Source: Anisodus tanguticus
Taxonomy: Eukaryota > Streptophyta > Magnoliopsida > Solanales > Solanaceae
Reading direction: 5' to 3'
Assembly: GCA_034509755.1 (NCBI GenBank)
Contig: CM067555.1
Location: 7,138,142 to 7,202,141 of the forward strand
Length of the DNA: 64,000 nucleotides
In this document: positions 9,651 through 21,125 of the stretch, piece by piece
How the letters are laid out: the number at the start of each line of letters is the position of its first letter
Position numbering within the stretch: position 1 is the first letter of the stretch
Position numbers and translations under genes: made by a program
Notes under the pieces: model-generated
What the model saw: only the letters and a program-made list of their open reading frames with translations
Databases searched by the model: none
What the model was told of the DNA's origin: nothing

Positions 9651-11559
9651 CATCATTTCTGGTTATTACCAATGACTGAACATCTGATTAGATGTGGTTA
9701 ATTTTGCTAGCACTGCAACTTCTTTGTAAGACTATAAAGCTGTCTTTTCTTTAAATTTTTATTCAACATGGCGGTCTCAGTGTTAGATTTGGATTTTATG
9801 TTTTTAATCCTCGTGTTCCAAGGCTTAATGATTCACAATCTGGGTTTTGGAAATTAAACTCGTTAACAATAGTGAAGGTGCGTTTGGTATGACGGAAAAC
9901 AGTTTCTGAAAAATATTTTTAATTTTTTCATGTTTTGTAGTTTTTTGAAAGCATTTTTTTGAGGAAAAGAAATTGCTAAAAAAATAAGATAATGACTTCC
10001 CTAGAAGGTTAAATAAGTATGTATTCCACACTAATTTTCACCTCCACACTCTCCAATACCCCACCCCTACCATCCCATACTCCCCATCCAACCACCCCAC
10101 ACGTTACCTACACCTCACCTCCTTAGATTATATATTTTCTTTGTCTTAAAATACTTGTGCGTTTTTCATTTATATGCCCCTTGAGAAAACATTTATAATG
10201 ATAGTATTTTGACCTTAAATTTTAACCCATGTCCCGTTTAATATTTCTTCCTACTTTTGTTCATCTCCAAGAATCTTTTTAAAAAGTTTGTTGGTTTTTT
10301 TTTTTCACTTTGCAATTTTCTATTTTATTTAAACTTGTTTTTTTTCTTTTGAATTAGTACCCCTTCAATCACATATTGTTTTTAAAAATCGTTAAGGTTC
10401 TTGAATGAGAAAATAATATTATAATTTATAAAATGAGAGAGAAAGAAGAAAAAAATATTAAGAATCTAAATAGAATCACTTTTTTTTTTTCACCCAGTGT
10501 GTTCCCATGTGTGACAAATATTTAAATATTTCTTCATTTTATGTTGTTGTGAAAATAGTCTTTGTTTATTTTAGATATACACTGCTGTTACAACTTTTAA
10601 CTTTTCATTATTATGTTTCATCTCTAACTCTCCTTCTTTACCGAGAGCATCATAGTTTTTCAATTATGGAAGCTTGATACTCTTGATTAGGGGTAAAAAT
10701 TCAAAGTTAATATTGATTTAGTAATTTGCATTAAAAAATCTCAAAACTTAGTTGTTGGTCCATAGAAAGTGTTGAAGAAGATAAAGCAATTCGACTTGAC
10801 TTGTAATTAATTTAACAAGATATGTATCTTTATAATAATTTATAGATCTAAAAGTTAATCAAACTCAAGGATTTCAGTAACCACAAAATGTTTCGTCCAC
10901 TTTTATATCTCTCCTCTTATATGCAAGAAAGAGAGTTGATAAAGCCTAATGGTAATGACCAAACTTAAAACTACTAATAACCCTCCCACCCCTCACCCCA
11001 ACGCAAAAGAAACATAGGCCATGAAATGAGCTTTAAGGACATGATTAAGTGATCATCATTACAAAGGAATAGTTTAGTATTAAATTAATGGAATGAATAT
11101 AGTTTAGTATTAAATTAATGGAATGAATATATTTTAGTATAGTATATATTACTACTAGTTGTTTACTGGGGGATATCTCATGGGCCATGTTCCTTTGGTG
11201 CGCGCTATTTAAAAGAAACATTAATGTCGTCGAGCTTCCATTGAGTAAATGTAGAATGTTGGAGTAAGGCTCATAGGATGTATTAAAGAAAATAATATAT
11301 TTATTAGTTTTGATATTATTTAATATTTTGTTTGGTAGTATTTCTTAATCTATGTATAATTAATAATTATACACACTATTTAATACTATTTTTATACACA
11401 ACAAATCATAACATTACCAATAGAAGAACTATTTCTATTCTAATACATCTTATTCAGTACTTCGTACTATTTTTTTCTAATACATCCTATTCATTTAATA
11501 CGACAATCTAAATAGTGGATAAAAAATATTGTCAGCATAATTAATCCCAATTGTGTTTT
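9651..11559. other. Intergenic; MITE-like debris
   Basis: Homology to copy 2 continues to about 9833. At 9877 'ggtgcgtttggtatgacgg' looks like one terminus of a common plant MITE type, but no matching second end was found. The rest is AT-rich with poly-T tracts and no gene. Confidence 0.4.
11071..11130. repeat. 30-bp tandem duplication (2 units)
   Basis: Identical units 11071-11100 and 11101-11130, followed by a decayed third start. Confidence 0.95.
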
Positions 11560-12410
11560 GAAAAGCGTTTTTCAGGTGAATTCGGGGCGAATCAAGGGGC
11601 GGGGATATAAAAAATTCCCCAAAACATAAATAAAAGGTGTAGAATCATAGGGTGTACACCCTGAAATTTGGGGCATAAGCTCCGGGCGCAAAAGCGTAAG
11701 CTCCGGCGTAAACGTTTAATTTTTTTTTTTAAAATCATTTTGAAGTATTTTTCTATAAATTGTGATTTTTATTATTGGTGTAATGATATTTATACTTTAT
11801 ATTATCATGTTATAGTAATTTTAAAAAAATATATACATAAATAAAATAACTTTCATAGATAGAACAGTGTCATAAATAATTTTTTAGATGATTATGTTAA
11901 GATTGATAGAGATTTCATGACACAATGTTCGTGAAGCAACTCTATCCATTTTTTTTGTCACTGCTCTTACACTTTCTACCATTCTCCTTCTTTAAAATAT
12001 ATAAATAAAAATCAGTGCAATTCTTTTTTTGAGTAAGTAAATCATTGCAAATATTTTAGTTGACGGTGGGAAGGATTAATAAATGTGGAGATCGATGATG
12101 AAGTGGATGATGATTTTATTTTAAAGATTATCTAGAATATTAATTTTTTTTGTGAAGTTATCTTTCTCAAATAATATAATAATTTTTATATATGATTGAT
12201 GATTTATTTTGAATTTATTAGCACAATTCTAATGACAAATTTACTTCTATTTCATAATAATAAAATTATAAAATTAAAGATACATAATACATACACCCGG
12301 TAGATCGATGAGACTTACGCTCTGTGTCTCGGAGCTTACTTCTCGCCCCGTGCTGCCTTAAATGTCTCATCTCGCATTCCTCCACCCCTCCCCCTCTTAA
12401 AATACCGATT
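11560..12410. repeat. Dispersed repeat, family R1 (more complete copy)
   Basis: GC-rich ends with 'ggggcataagctccgggcg' at about 11672 and 'tctcggagcttacttctcgcc' at about 12328 surround an AT-rich centre. The right half matches window positions 1-386. The two GC-rich ends carry related words in opposite orientation ('taagctccg' against 'cggagctta'), suggesting a foldback non-autonomous transposon. No coding capacity. The superfamily is not determined. Confidence 0.5.
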
Positions 12411-12595
12411 CCAATATTAATACACCTTATTCAATACTATTCTTATACAACCTACCAAATGACCTCCCAATGAAGAGGAATAGTATTATGGTATTTAAAT
12501 CCAGTCATTAATAAATTTAAGAAGGTCATTTACGCATAAATACCAAAACTGAGGCTAATATAATTATTTATTTAAAAAAATAACAGCACAAAAAT

Positions 12596-13300
12596 ATTTC
12601 TTTGGTCCGAATCGTCCCTTTTTTGGGAAATTCACACTATTGTCCCTATTTTAGGGTGGTCTTTAATTGTTGCCCCTCAAATTGGTGGTCTTTAATTTCT
12701 GCCAATCGCCTTAAAAAATGGTCGAAAATACCCTTGACAGGTTGTGGGTTCGAATCCTAGCAATGTCAAAAGAAAAACAATTTGCAAGGCAAGATTTCAT
12801 TAGAAATTATGCCTATTCAACCAAAGTTATATAGTAATTATGCCTTAAGAGGCATAATTTCTATATAACTATGCATGAAGGCAAAAAAAAAAAAACCACA
12901 ACGCAAGATTTCATTAGAAATTATGTCTATTCGGCCAAAGTTGTATAAAAACTATGTCTTAAGATAAAGTTTCTATGTAATTATGCCTAAAGGCAAAGTT
13001 TTAATCAAAAATTAAGATTATGCCTTGTCCGGCTAGTTACATAGAAACCATGCCCCTTAAGGCATAATATCTATGCAACTTTGGCCGAATAGACATAATT
13101 TCTCTGAAAATCTTGCCTTGTGATTTTTTTTTTTAACTTTGCTGGGATTCGAACCCAAAATCTCTGATTTCGTTGACCAGCGAATAAAGGATACTTTGTC
13201 TCACAAATTTTCATTAAATGCAAATTAGGGACAATAATTAAAGATTAGTGATTTAAGGGACAAAAATTAAAGAATAGCTCAAAGGAAGGGAAATTCGCAC
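12596..13300. repeat. 700-bp foldback element with tRNA-like B-box words in both arms
   Basis: The two halves are inverted repeats. 'gggaaattcacac' at the left pairs with a complementary arrangement ending 'gggaaattcgcac' at the right. 'gggttcgaatcctagca' (about 12747) pairs with 'tgctgggattcgaaccc' (about 13139). 'gcaagatttcattagaaatt' (about 12788) pairs with the stretch ending at about 13118. The interior repeats the 'ggcataattt' module several times. No transposase. It looks like a large MITE or foldback transposon related at its ends to the MITE family listed at 13336. Confidence 0.7.
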
Positions 13301-13335
13301 AAAAAAAGTTTTTTTTTCCTTGTCTCTGACCCTAA

Positions 13336-13552
13336 TCTAAATTAAACGGATCATTTGCAAATTTTCCCCTATTTTGTATTGATCTTTAATTTTGCCCTCA
13401 AAAGGAAATTATTTCTTTTGGGGCATAAATATTTTACTGGATGCGACATAAGTTGTGCAGGATTCCAAAAAGAACTTATACCTCAAAAGGCATAAATTTC
13501 ATTTAAGGGGCAAAAATTAAAGACTAGCCCATTTGAAGGAAAACCGTGCAAT
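13336..13552. repeat. MITE, family M1 copy 1
   Basis: About 217 bp with imperfect terminal inverted repeats. The left is 'ttttcccctattttgtattg...ctttaattttgccc'; the right is 'ggggcaaaaattaaagactagccc...gaaggaaaaccgtgc'. Related copies are at 18294-18520, 39855-40160 and 51035-51310, and the ends of the 12596 foldback also match. Internal 'ggcataa' words are shared. No coding capacity. Confidence 0.7.
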
Positions 13553-13559
13553 TTCTTGA

Positions 13560-13724
13560 ATTTCAAAGCCCAACTACACTGATTAGGGCCTCCAGCCCAT
13601 CCAGTAGCACAAGACCCAATTGACACCCAATCATATAAATAAATGTCTTTCACATAACTCCTCCTCTAGGTTTAGTTTCCTTCTTCACAAGCATCACCGC
13701 AGCCCCAAATCCCTCGAATAAAAA
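13560..13724 (+). promoter_or_regulatory. RPL35A copy 2 promoter
   Basis: Site II words AGCCCA near 13566 and 13592, TATA-like 'catataaata' near 13633, and 'ctaggtttag' near 13664 are in the same order as in copy 1. The MITE at 13336-13552 ends directly upstream of this block. Confidence 0.62.
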
Positions 13725-14229
13725 ATGGTGAAGGGACGCCAAGGAGAACGCGTGAGACTCTACGTTAGAGGAACTGTTCTTGGATACAAAAGGTAACTAA
13801 CTTTCTTTTTATTTTTCAATATTAATTCTGCTTAGTAAAAATGCGTATTAATGTTTGTTTGTTTGTTTAGGTCGAAATCGAACCAGTATCCAAACACGTC
13901 GTTGATTCAGATCGAAGGAGTGAACACTAAGGAAGAAGTGGTCTGGTACCTTGGGAAGCGATTAGGGTACATTTATAAGGCAAAGACAAAGAAGAATAAC
14001 TCACACTATCGTTGCATTTGGGGTAAAGTTTGTAGGCCCCATGGTAACAGTGGTGTTGTTAGAGCTAAATTCACCTCCAATTTGCCCCCTAAGTCAATGG
14101 TACTAACATTTTTATTATATGAAATGATTCATCAATTTAATGGGAGAGAAAAATATATTTTTATCTAACTGTTGTGTAATTTTGCAGGGAGCTAAGGTTA
14201 GGGTTTTCATGTACCCAAGCAACATTTAA
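13725..14229 (+). CDS. RPL35A: Ribosomal protein eL33 (L35a), copy 2
   Basis: Paralogue of the 7.3-kb gene with three coding exons, 13725-13792, 13871-14099 and 14188-14229, again 339 nt and 112 residues. The first exon equals exons 1 and 2 of copy 1 fused precisely at the Arg11 codon, so intron 1 is absent. The protein differs from copy 1 at residue 47 (Val here, Asp in copy 1, within 'KEEVxWYLGKR'), which lies in a region usually polar in plant L35a. Frame and remaining splice sites are intact. It probably acts in the cytosolic 60S subunit like copy 1; reduced function is possible but not shown. Confidence 0.94.
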
Positions 14230-14369
14230 GGTAACTTTCTTTAGTTGTTTTATCTCTTATGTTTTTATCCTAATGTTTAGATTTTGCTAAGACGTCGTGG
14301 ATGGATTGATTTTTGTGCTCCTATGTTCTTTGTGTATGCACAATTTGCCCTGTTATGGTTCATTCATAA

Positions 14370-14857
14370 ATACTCCCTCTGTCCATTTTTAACTGTCGCT
14401 CTAGCTTAAAAACGTCAAGTGTAAATTTAGGAATTCAATACCCAAGTAGACAATTATTTCCAAATATACCATTTACATCAAAGAAGTCCTTTTTAGATTT
14501 CTCAATTTTCAAAAAAACATGCACTCCCTCCGTCCCAATTTAGATGATGTAGTTTGACCGGTCACTTAGTTTAAGAATAAAGTAACTTTTGAATATTGTG
14601 GTCTAAAACAAGTCAAAAATGTTTGTGTGGTTATAATCATCTTGTTAATCGTAAAAGTAAAAGTTTAATAAATTGTTGCCAATAAGGATTTATGTCATCC
14701 TTTTTGGGATTGGCTAAAATGCAAAGTGTGTCGTATAAATTGGGCATATGGAGTAATAAATAGGGGTAGCTTAGTAAATTCCACCTTTTATTAATTGTAT
14801 TCCTTAATAGACATGAAAAGAGCTAAAACAACATTTAAAATTGGATGGATAGTAGTT
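14370..14857. mobile_element. Stowaway-type MITE (outer), interrupted
   Basis: The left end 'tactccctctgtccattttt' and right end 'aaaattggatggatagtag' are inverted, matching the plant Stowaway (Tc1/mariner MITE) terminus CTCCCTCCGTCC. It carries a second MITE inside and is absent from the paralogous intron of copy 1. Confidence 0.75.
14522..14757. mobile_element. Stowaway-type MITE (inner, nested)
   Basis: Left end 'ctccctccgtcccaattta' and right end 'taaattgggcatatggag' are inverted. About 235 bp, no coding capacity. It sits inside the outer MITE, so it inserted later. Confidence 0.8.
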
Positions 14858-15573
14858 TAGGCTATGGAGGTTTGGGGAATAACCTCAAGCAATTTGTCAA
14901 CTTGGGGATCCTATGTTACATATAAGTTCTCGGTATCAATGATTATCTTTCTACTGTGTGAATTTAAAGATATATTTTTTATACTGCCTTGTAGCTTTTC
15001 ATTCTCGTCTAGCATGAGTTCTCAAGACAAGAATGACGAGAAGGGATAATTATGCTTCAGTTTAAACTATGTATAGTCTTTCTACATATTTGTGAAAATT
15101 GGATGTATTTTAGGATTAGCTGGTAGTATAAGATCCTTCTGTGTGAAGCTTGTAGTTGGTTAAATTGGTTACTTGGCATACTTTAGTTATGGCAAATTAA
15201 GCTCCTAGATACAGGGGATGGTACATATTACTGCTATCTGAATAATTTATAGGATTCTTTATTTGCTCATCTTCACGAATGAACGTCTAGAATGTTGCGG
15301 CTTAAGCCTAGGTGAACGCCCTGAAGGTGTTGGGGCTTCCTCATAAGCTTAAGCCTAGTTATGCAATGAGAAATTATATAAATATATGGTAGATGGGTTT
15401 CCTATTTCTATTTATCATATGAATGTGACTGATGTCTGAGCATTTGAATGAAAACTTTTTTTAGTTGTTATTTTTGTGGGCCGTGTACTCTTGTTATTCT
15501 TTGCAATTGCCTTCTTGTACATCATACTCCTTGATTATATTTGAAGTTGCTTAACTTCATCTTATTTTTGCAG

Positions 15574-15720
15574 TGGGGTCATTTAGAGGTCATGGATCTG
15601 GATTGACATCGTTGGTTGCTTTGGGTGGCCATAGTGTGCCACATCAATGTTTTCAATGATGAGGAATCTTTATCCTTAAAAGTAGTTTAAGTTAAGTATT
15701 GTAATGTGCTTTGTGGAGTT
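15574..15720 (+). other. Putative terminal 3' UTR exon of RPL35A-2
   Basis: Aligned counterpart of 9482-9650 with a few substitutions and a 1-bp insertion ('tggggtcattt' against 'tggggcattt'), showing no coding constraint. It follows a good acceptor. Confidence 0.55.
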
Positions 15721-16790
15721 TGTCATCTTATCTTTTTGTTTTTTATCATTTCCGGTTAATACCAAGAACTAAACATCAGATTAGATGTTCTCTAATTTTG
15801 CTCACGGAGCAATGGGAGTTTTTTGAATGACTATCCAGCTGTCTTTGCTTTAAATATTTTTTACTTCCACCAAGTTTTATCTATTTGCTTTTTCCAGAAG
15901 AATGGTTGCACATGCTAGGTTCGTTCATTATGCTTAAAGTACTCTTGTAATTGTCCACTGTTGGTTGTGATTCATTAAAGAACCTTGGCTCAGCTTGTCT
16001 TGGTGTTTGAGGGACATCTTGAACTGATGTGTGCGATAATTGAGGAAGTTTCCTATTTTGTTCAATTGATAATTCTATAATTGTTGGTTGCCTTCTAATA
16101 TCAGCTGTTAACTCAAGTCTTAATATGAGAGTTTTAACTGAAGTTACTCTTTTATCTGACATGGCGGTCTCAGTTATAGATGTGGATTCTATGATTTTTA
16201 TCCTAGTGCTCCAATGCTTAATGCTGTTGATGGAGATCCTACAAGCAGGGTTGGTGCAACAAGCAGCTTACTTAAGTGAACTGTTCCAGCTATTTGCGTA
16301 GGGAACTTGGTGCAACAAGCAGCCTACTTATCAATACATAAAAGAAAGAAAGACTAATGAACAAAACTGTAGATAGAAAACATCCAAATAACTATCTCTT
16401 CCCTTGTGTAGTCTGAAAGAGGAATGCTGTCGTCTCATTGTATTGAGCTGCCTATTTTTCATGAAAGGTTGGGCGTATTAGTGTGATGTTTAACCACCCG
16501 TCTGCCACCACCACCACCTAGTGAGTCCACACATTACCATAATCTTTTTTGGGGAAGTTTTGGTAGTATATGTATATTTTAGCATAAGTTTACACAACCT
16601 ATGCATGCTGTATATGTTTTAAACAAGATCGCCTAAAGGTGTTGGGTTATATTTTAAACAAGATCGCCTAAAGGTATTGGGTTGTAATTTTTCCTTTTTT
16701 TTCCTGTTCTGTTTAATTTGGCGTTTACTACATTTTTCCACAAAACAAGTTCGGCTACGCACATAACGTGTGGCAGGCTCCCATGATCGA
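15721..16790. other. End of RPL35A duplication and intergenic DNA
   Basis: Homology to copy 1 continues to about 16225, with a copy-2-specific block of about 290 bp at 15865-16160. No gene is recognised. A 35-bp tandem duplication lies at 16617-16686. Confidence 0.5.
16617..16686. repeat. 35-bp tandem duplication (2 units)
   Basis: Units 16617-16651 and 16652-16686 differ by about one base (ggtgtt against ggtatt). Confidence 0.9.
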
Positions 16791-16800
16791 AAGAATAATA

Positions 16801-17966
16801 ACATACCCAGTAAATTTCACAACGTGGGGTTTGGGGAGGGTAAAGTGTATGAAGATCTTACCTCTATATTGGTAGGTAGAGCGGTTGTTTCTGGAAGGTC
16901 TTCGGCTCAAGATAAAGCATAATCACAAGTAAAACAAAGCAAGAAAAACGGTCAGACCCAGACAAAAAATTAAAGCATTAATTAATGAAGTCTGAACATG
17001 TTGATAACAAAAGCGAATAAGTCATGATAGCGCATTCCGAAAAAGTAAGCAGTAACTAGTGCAGGTAAATAAACTAAACAAAGTACACTAAAATACTGCG
17101 CCTATAAGTGTGATAGGCTAATCGGGCCTACAGTAATAGCATTACAATTATTATTTTGTAAGCGTAAGTAGGACTACGCTCGACTAACTACTACCTTTCT
17201 ACCCTAATCCGTGTCATCCACAACTCCCTATCTAAGGTCATGTCCTCAGTAAGTTGCACATGCGCTATATCCCGTCTAATCACATCTCCCCAATACTTCT
17301 TCGACCTACCTTACCCTTCCTGAATTCGTCCATAGCCAACCTCTCACACCTCCGCACTGGGGCATCTGTGTCTCTCCTCTACACATGCCTGAACCATCTC
17401 AACCTCGTTCCCGCATCTTATCCTCCACCGAGGCCACTCCCACTCTGCCCCAAATATCATCATTTCTAATCATATCTCTCAGTGTATGCCCACACATCCA
17501 TCTCAGCATCCTAATCTTTGCAACTTTCATCTTTTGGATGTGCGAAGTCTTGACTGGCCAACACTTCGCCTCATACAACATAGTCGGTCTAACCACCACC
17601 CTGTAGAACTTGCCTTTAAGTTTTGGTGGGACCTTTTTGTCGCACAAGACTCCAGATGCGAGCCTCCATTTCATCCACCCTGCCTCAATACGATGTGTGA
17701 CATCGTTATCAATCTCTCCATTCCCTTGGATAATAGACCTGAGGTACTTGAAGCTTCCTTTATTTGGAATGACCTGAGTACCAAGCCTCACCTCCACGCC
17801 TGTCTCACGGTCGCTCTCGTTACTGAACATGCACTCAAAGTATTCTGTATTGGTCCTACTCAGCCTGAACCCTTTAAACTTCAGAGTTTGTCTCCAAACC
17901 TCCATCTTAGCATTCACTCCACTGCGAATCTCATCAATCAGGACTATGTCATCTGCGAATAACATA
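16801..17966 (-). mobile_element. RTE LINE, 5'-truncated
   Basis: Minus-strand element. Its 3' UTR block is at 16801-16960 and the C-terminal half of the RT ORF at about 17200-17966. It stops abruptly just upstream of the catalytic FADD box (17966). RTE elements are non-LTR retrotransposons, and 5' truncation is typical of their target-primed insertion. Confidence 0.85.
17200..17966 (-). pseudogene. RTE LINE reverse transcriptase, C-terminal part
   Basis: A 250-residue minus-strand frame contains 'CMLFADDIVLID' (catalytic box C), 'GFRLSRTNTEY', 'GSFKYL', 'DVTHRIEAGWMKWR', 'LKGKFYRVVVRP' and 'RMLRWMCGHT', all in RTE order. The palm N-terminal motifs and the endonuclease are missing, and the extreme C-terminus has shifted frame near 17400. 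Non-functional. Confidence 0.85.
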
Positions 17967-18293
17967 CACCAGCAGCTTTCCTTCTCTAAAAACGTGATTG
18001 TAGGGGAGAAAAAGCGTGTAGGAGGAAGAAGCGTTCTTTTCGCGGGATTATTTTTTTCCCAAAAGCGGCGTTTAATGTTTTGGCTACCGTATGGAATTAC
18101 TTTAGAGGCTACAAAATGGGTTTTAAAGTTGTTGGACCATCCGGTTGGCATTACTGCCGGATGGCCACTTTTCTCCTTTTCCCATTTTAAATTCTTTCTA
18201 GGAGAACAAAATTGGATTTATCAAAGCAAGCTAGCCCAACCCAGTCCAGTTCAACTCTAATGGGCTATAGAATACAATAGTGCCGCCCAACTC
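17967..18293. other. Unassigned stretch
   Basis: No gene is recognised. A short imperfect palindrome ('catccggttggca' / 'tgccggatgg') lies at about 18136-18163. Confidence 0.4.
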
Positions 18294-18520
18294 TTCACTT
18301 TGAAGGATGTACTTCTTTCCCTATTTTGTGATGGTCTTTAATTTTTGTCCCTGAAATGAAATTTATGCTTGTTGGACATATGTTTTTTAAGGAATTTGAT
18401 ATAACTTGTGTCGGATCCTTTAAAGAACTTATACCCCGATAGACATAAGTTCTATTTGAGTGGTAAAAATTAAGGAGTAGCTCATTCGAAGGGAAAACCA
18501 GGCAATTAAGTGCACTTTGA
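18294..18520. repeat. MITE, family M1 copy 2
   Basis: Left arm 'ctttccctattttgtgatgg' plus 'ctttaatttttgtccc'; right arm 'ggtaaaaattaaggagtagc...gaagggaaaaccaggc'. The internal 'aagaacttatacc' matches 13336-13552. Confidence 0.65.
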
Positions 18521-19771
18521 ATAAGCTCCCCTTTTAAAATGTTAGTCCACCCAGGCCTCCACCTTAAGCGAGTAGCACTTCAAGTATTCTTAAAGATAAA
18601 CTATTTCAATTCAGATAGAATCCGACGAAGCCATACAATCTCTGAGCTAGGAAAAAAAAGGGATAACCTATTCAAATCTGTCAATTCAATGGACACAAGT
18701 AGTGCTTGGTGCAATTTTTGTGACAGATCCAACATAGTCATCCACAATTTCACTATCTAAAGAGACAAGACAAAAAGAAAGTGATATAAAAATAAAGGAA
18801 TCCAGCTACAATCATTATTGATTCGCACAGAAGAAATTCAAATTTATTCAGAGAGATGACCCTCTCATGGCTACCTCCAATAGAGGGAGCCTAGATAGGT
18901 ATAGGGTGGTCATATGATTGTGCCGATTCAATCAATAAAGTTGATGTTAATTCAGATGATTATGCCGTTTCAAGTCGATGTTTTAAGTGCCGAAACTTAT
19001 TTCAATAAGATGATGATGGCTTCTTCGGGCACGTCAAGATCTAAAGATTCAAACGGGATGAAAGCCCTGAGATCTCCTAAAGGGTGGGAAGAGACATCAA
19101 AAAGAAAAAAAAAACAATTCATCATCCATCAACTTACAAAATGAAAGAGCACGTTCTACATGTTAGAGGCAAATCCACATAGTAGATATAAACCCATAAC
19201 TTTGAAAATATAATGGGTTCAATATTAAAAACTTAAAAAGTTAAACCCATAGAATTTACATTTTAGATCCGCCTCCACGACCGGCATTCTACTCTCTACC
19301 TTTGTATGCCCGGTGTTGTCGATGTAAAAGTAAAAGCAATGAACTCTCGATTATATATTGTAGTAACAAGTTACCTGAGAGATAACGCCTTTTATATAAG
19401 CAGGTAAATGAAGAAATCCTTCCTGAACCCGGACAGACAGAGAAAAAAGAGAGGTTGATGTATAGTCCTTATGCTAACATAAAAATGGTATCTTTTTACT
19501 TTTAATGGCTAAACCATATGCACTAATCTCCCTGATATTTATGAGGAAATAAACGTGTAGCATCTAATATTACACATATCTAATCTTATGACTGGTGGAC
19601 CCCATCGTCGGCCGATCAATGTCCCCTTTTTATTTACATTATATTTCCAAAGTTTTGTTCCACTCCTCATTACATATCATATAATACAAAGCACAATATC
19701 ACTAATACACCACAAATTCGCTGCCACTGTCGCTGGCCATACTAATTTTCCTCAAACTCGGTTTCTTGTTC
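18521..19771. other. Intergenic, nothing recognised
   Basis: Low-complexity and AT-rich. The short open frames show no domain or conserved motif. Confidence 0.45.
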
Positions 19772-19776
19772 TTCTC

Positions 19777-20015
19777 TGAAAGACTACCGATATACACGGT
19801 CAAACCATGTATATGTCTTGGGTATATTTTGAATATTCCTTACCATAATTAGTAGAGTTCTTGTACATGTATAATTATGGTAGTAGTTTTGTATTAGAAA
19901 AATCTAGTAGTCTTGTATTAGAAAAATGTAGATTTAATTTCCATAATTAGAGATTGTATATCATGTATATATATCTTTTCATTAATGAAAATAATTAGGG
20001 GATTATTCTCTTTCA
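19777..20015 (+). repeat. 5' LTR of copia C2e
   Basis: Starts TGAAAGACTACC and ends ...CTCTTTCA, 239 bp. It is longer than the C1 LTR partly through an internal duplication of 'gtattagaaaaat'. It is followed by 'cgatatcagcag', a degenerate form of the usual initiator-methionine tRNA primer site TGGTATCAGAGC. Confidence 0.85.
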
Positions 20016-20143
20016 CGATATCAGCAGTCTAGGGAAAACTTTTTCATCTCCAAAAATTCTCACCTCTGCTGCCCTACTTGTCGGCCGTGACCCCCTCCCT
20101 TCATTTTTTTCCAAATACCTAATTCTCCTCTTGTTCTTTCATC

Positions 20144-21125
20144 ATGTCTACCACAAAGAACACCTTTCATCCTGCACTTGCAGTCTCCAACATCAAGAAC
20201 AACATCCCTATTGTTATTGAGATGGAAAATGTCCAATACGCAACATGGGCAGAACTATTTAAAATTCACGCACGGTCTAATCGAGTCCTTTATCACACCG
20301 TCCCCCCGAAAAAGGCAAGGAGAAGGTGCCCACCACCGATGATGAAATAGAGTTGTGGGCAACTCTTGATGCTACAGTACTCCAGTGGATTTATTCCACC
20401 ATCTCTACGGACCTCTTGCATACTATTATTGAACCTGACGCCACGACAATGAAAGCTTGGAATAGGTTGCGCGATATATTCCAGGATAAAAAAATTCCTG
20501 TGCCGTGACCCTTGAGCAGGAATTCTCCCACATCAACATGGAGGATTTTCTGAATGCCTCAACCTATTTTCAAAGGCTCAAATAGTTGTCGGATCAACTC
20601 GAGAACGTTGTCGCGCCCCTCATGAGTGATCGACTTGTTCTTCAGATGGTTGCACGCCTATCCGAGGCTTATAATGGCGTTGGAACTCTTCTTCGTCAAA
20701 GCGATCCTCTCCCGCCGTTCTACCAAGCACGTTCCATGCTTACCTTAGAAGAAGCCGGGTTGACTAAAAAGATGGCAACCGGAGCCAATTCCGTCATGAT
20801 GGTAGCCACACCCCGTCACACCGATGACCCTCACTCATTATCGAAAAAGTCTAGCCAAAACTGTAACAATGGTGGCGGCAAAAAAGGCCACAATTGAAAA
20901 AATAGTGGCAAAAACTGCGGCGGTGGTGGTGGCAGTGGCGGCAACTGTGGTGGTGGTGGGGGTGGCGATGGCAGAAGACGTGGTGGCGGTGGTGGCCGGG
21001 CCGGGCCGCAAGACCACCGGCCGCAGCCCCTTGGGCAAGTGCACAGTGGCTGTGGGGCTGAGAAAGTGGGCAGTGGCCCACGCCACAATTTCCAGCATAC
21101 CTAGCAGCAAGTTGGGCTAGGCCCA
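20144..21125 (+). pseudogene. Copia C2e gag, frameshifted
   Basis: Starts at an ATG with 'MSTTKNTFHPALAVSN'. The gag core 'VQYATWAELFKIHA', 'WATLDATVLQWIYSTIS' and 'AWNRLRDIFQDKK' follows in another frame, then 'SHINMEDF', 'LVLQMVARLSEAYNGVGT' and 'SMLTLEEAGL'. After that comes a glycine-rich stretch (about 20870-21000, GGN repeats) where a CCHC knuckle would be expected. Frameshifts near 20330, 20500 and 20890 and a stop near 20584 break it. Would form the capsid of the particle. Confidence 0.85.

Larger units (their letters stand above)
14231..15573 (+). other. 3' UTR intron of RPL35A-2 (predicted)
   Basis: TAA at 14227-14229, then G and donor GTAACT, the same as copy 1. Acceptor 'ttatttttgcag' ends at 15573. 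The intron is 1,343 bp here against 1,554 bp in copy 1; the copies carry different transposon insertions. Confidence 0.6.

Noticed and set aside
12747..12760. tRNA gene suggested by 'gggttcgaatcc'
   Set aside because: No acceptor stem, box A or anticodon arm around it; it is part of the foldback repeat and occurs inverted in the other arm.
15881..16162. 93-codon minus-strand open frame in the copy-2-specific block
   Set aside because: No recognisable motif and no counterpart; likely chance or an unknown repeat.
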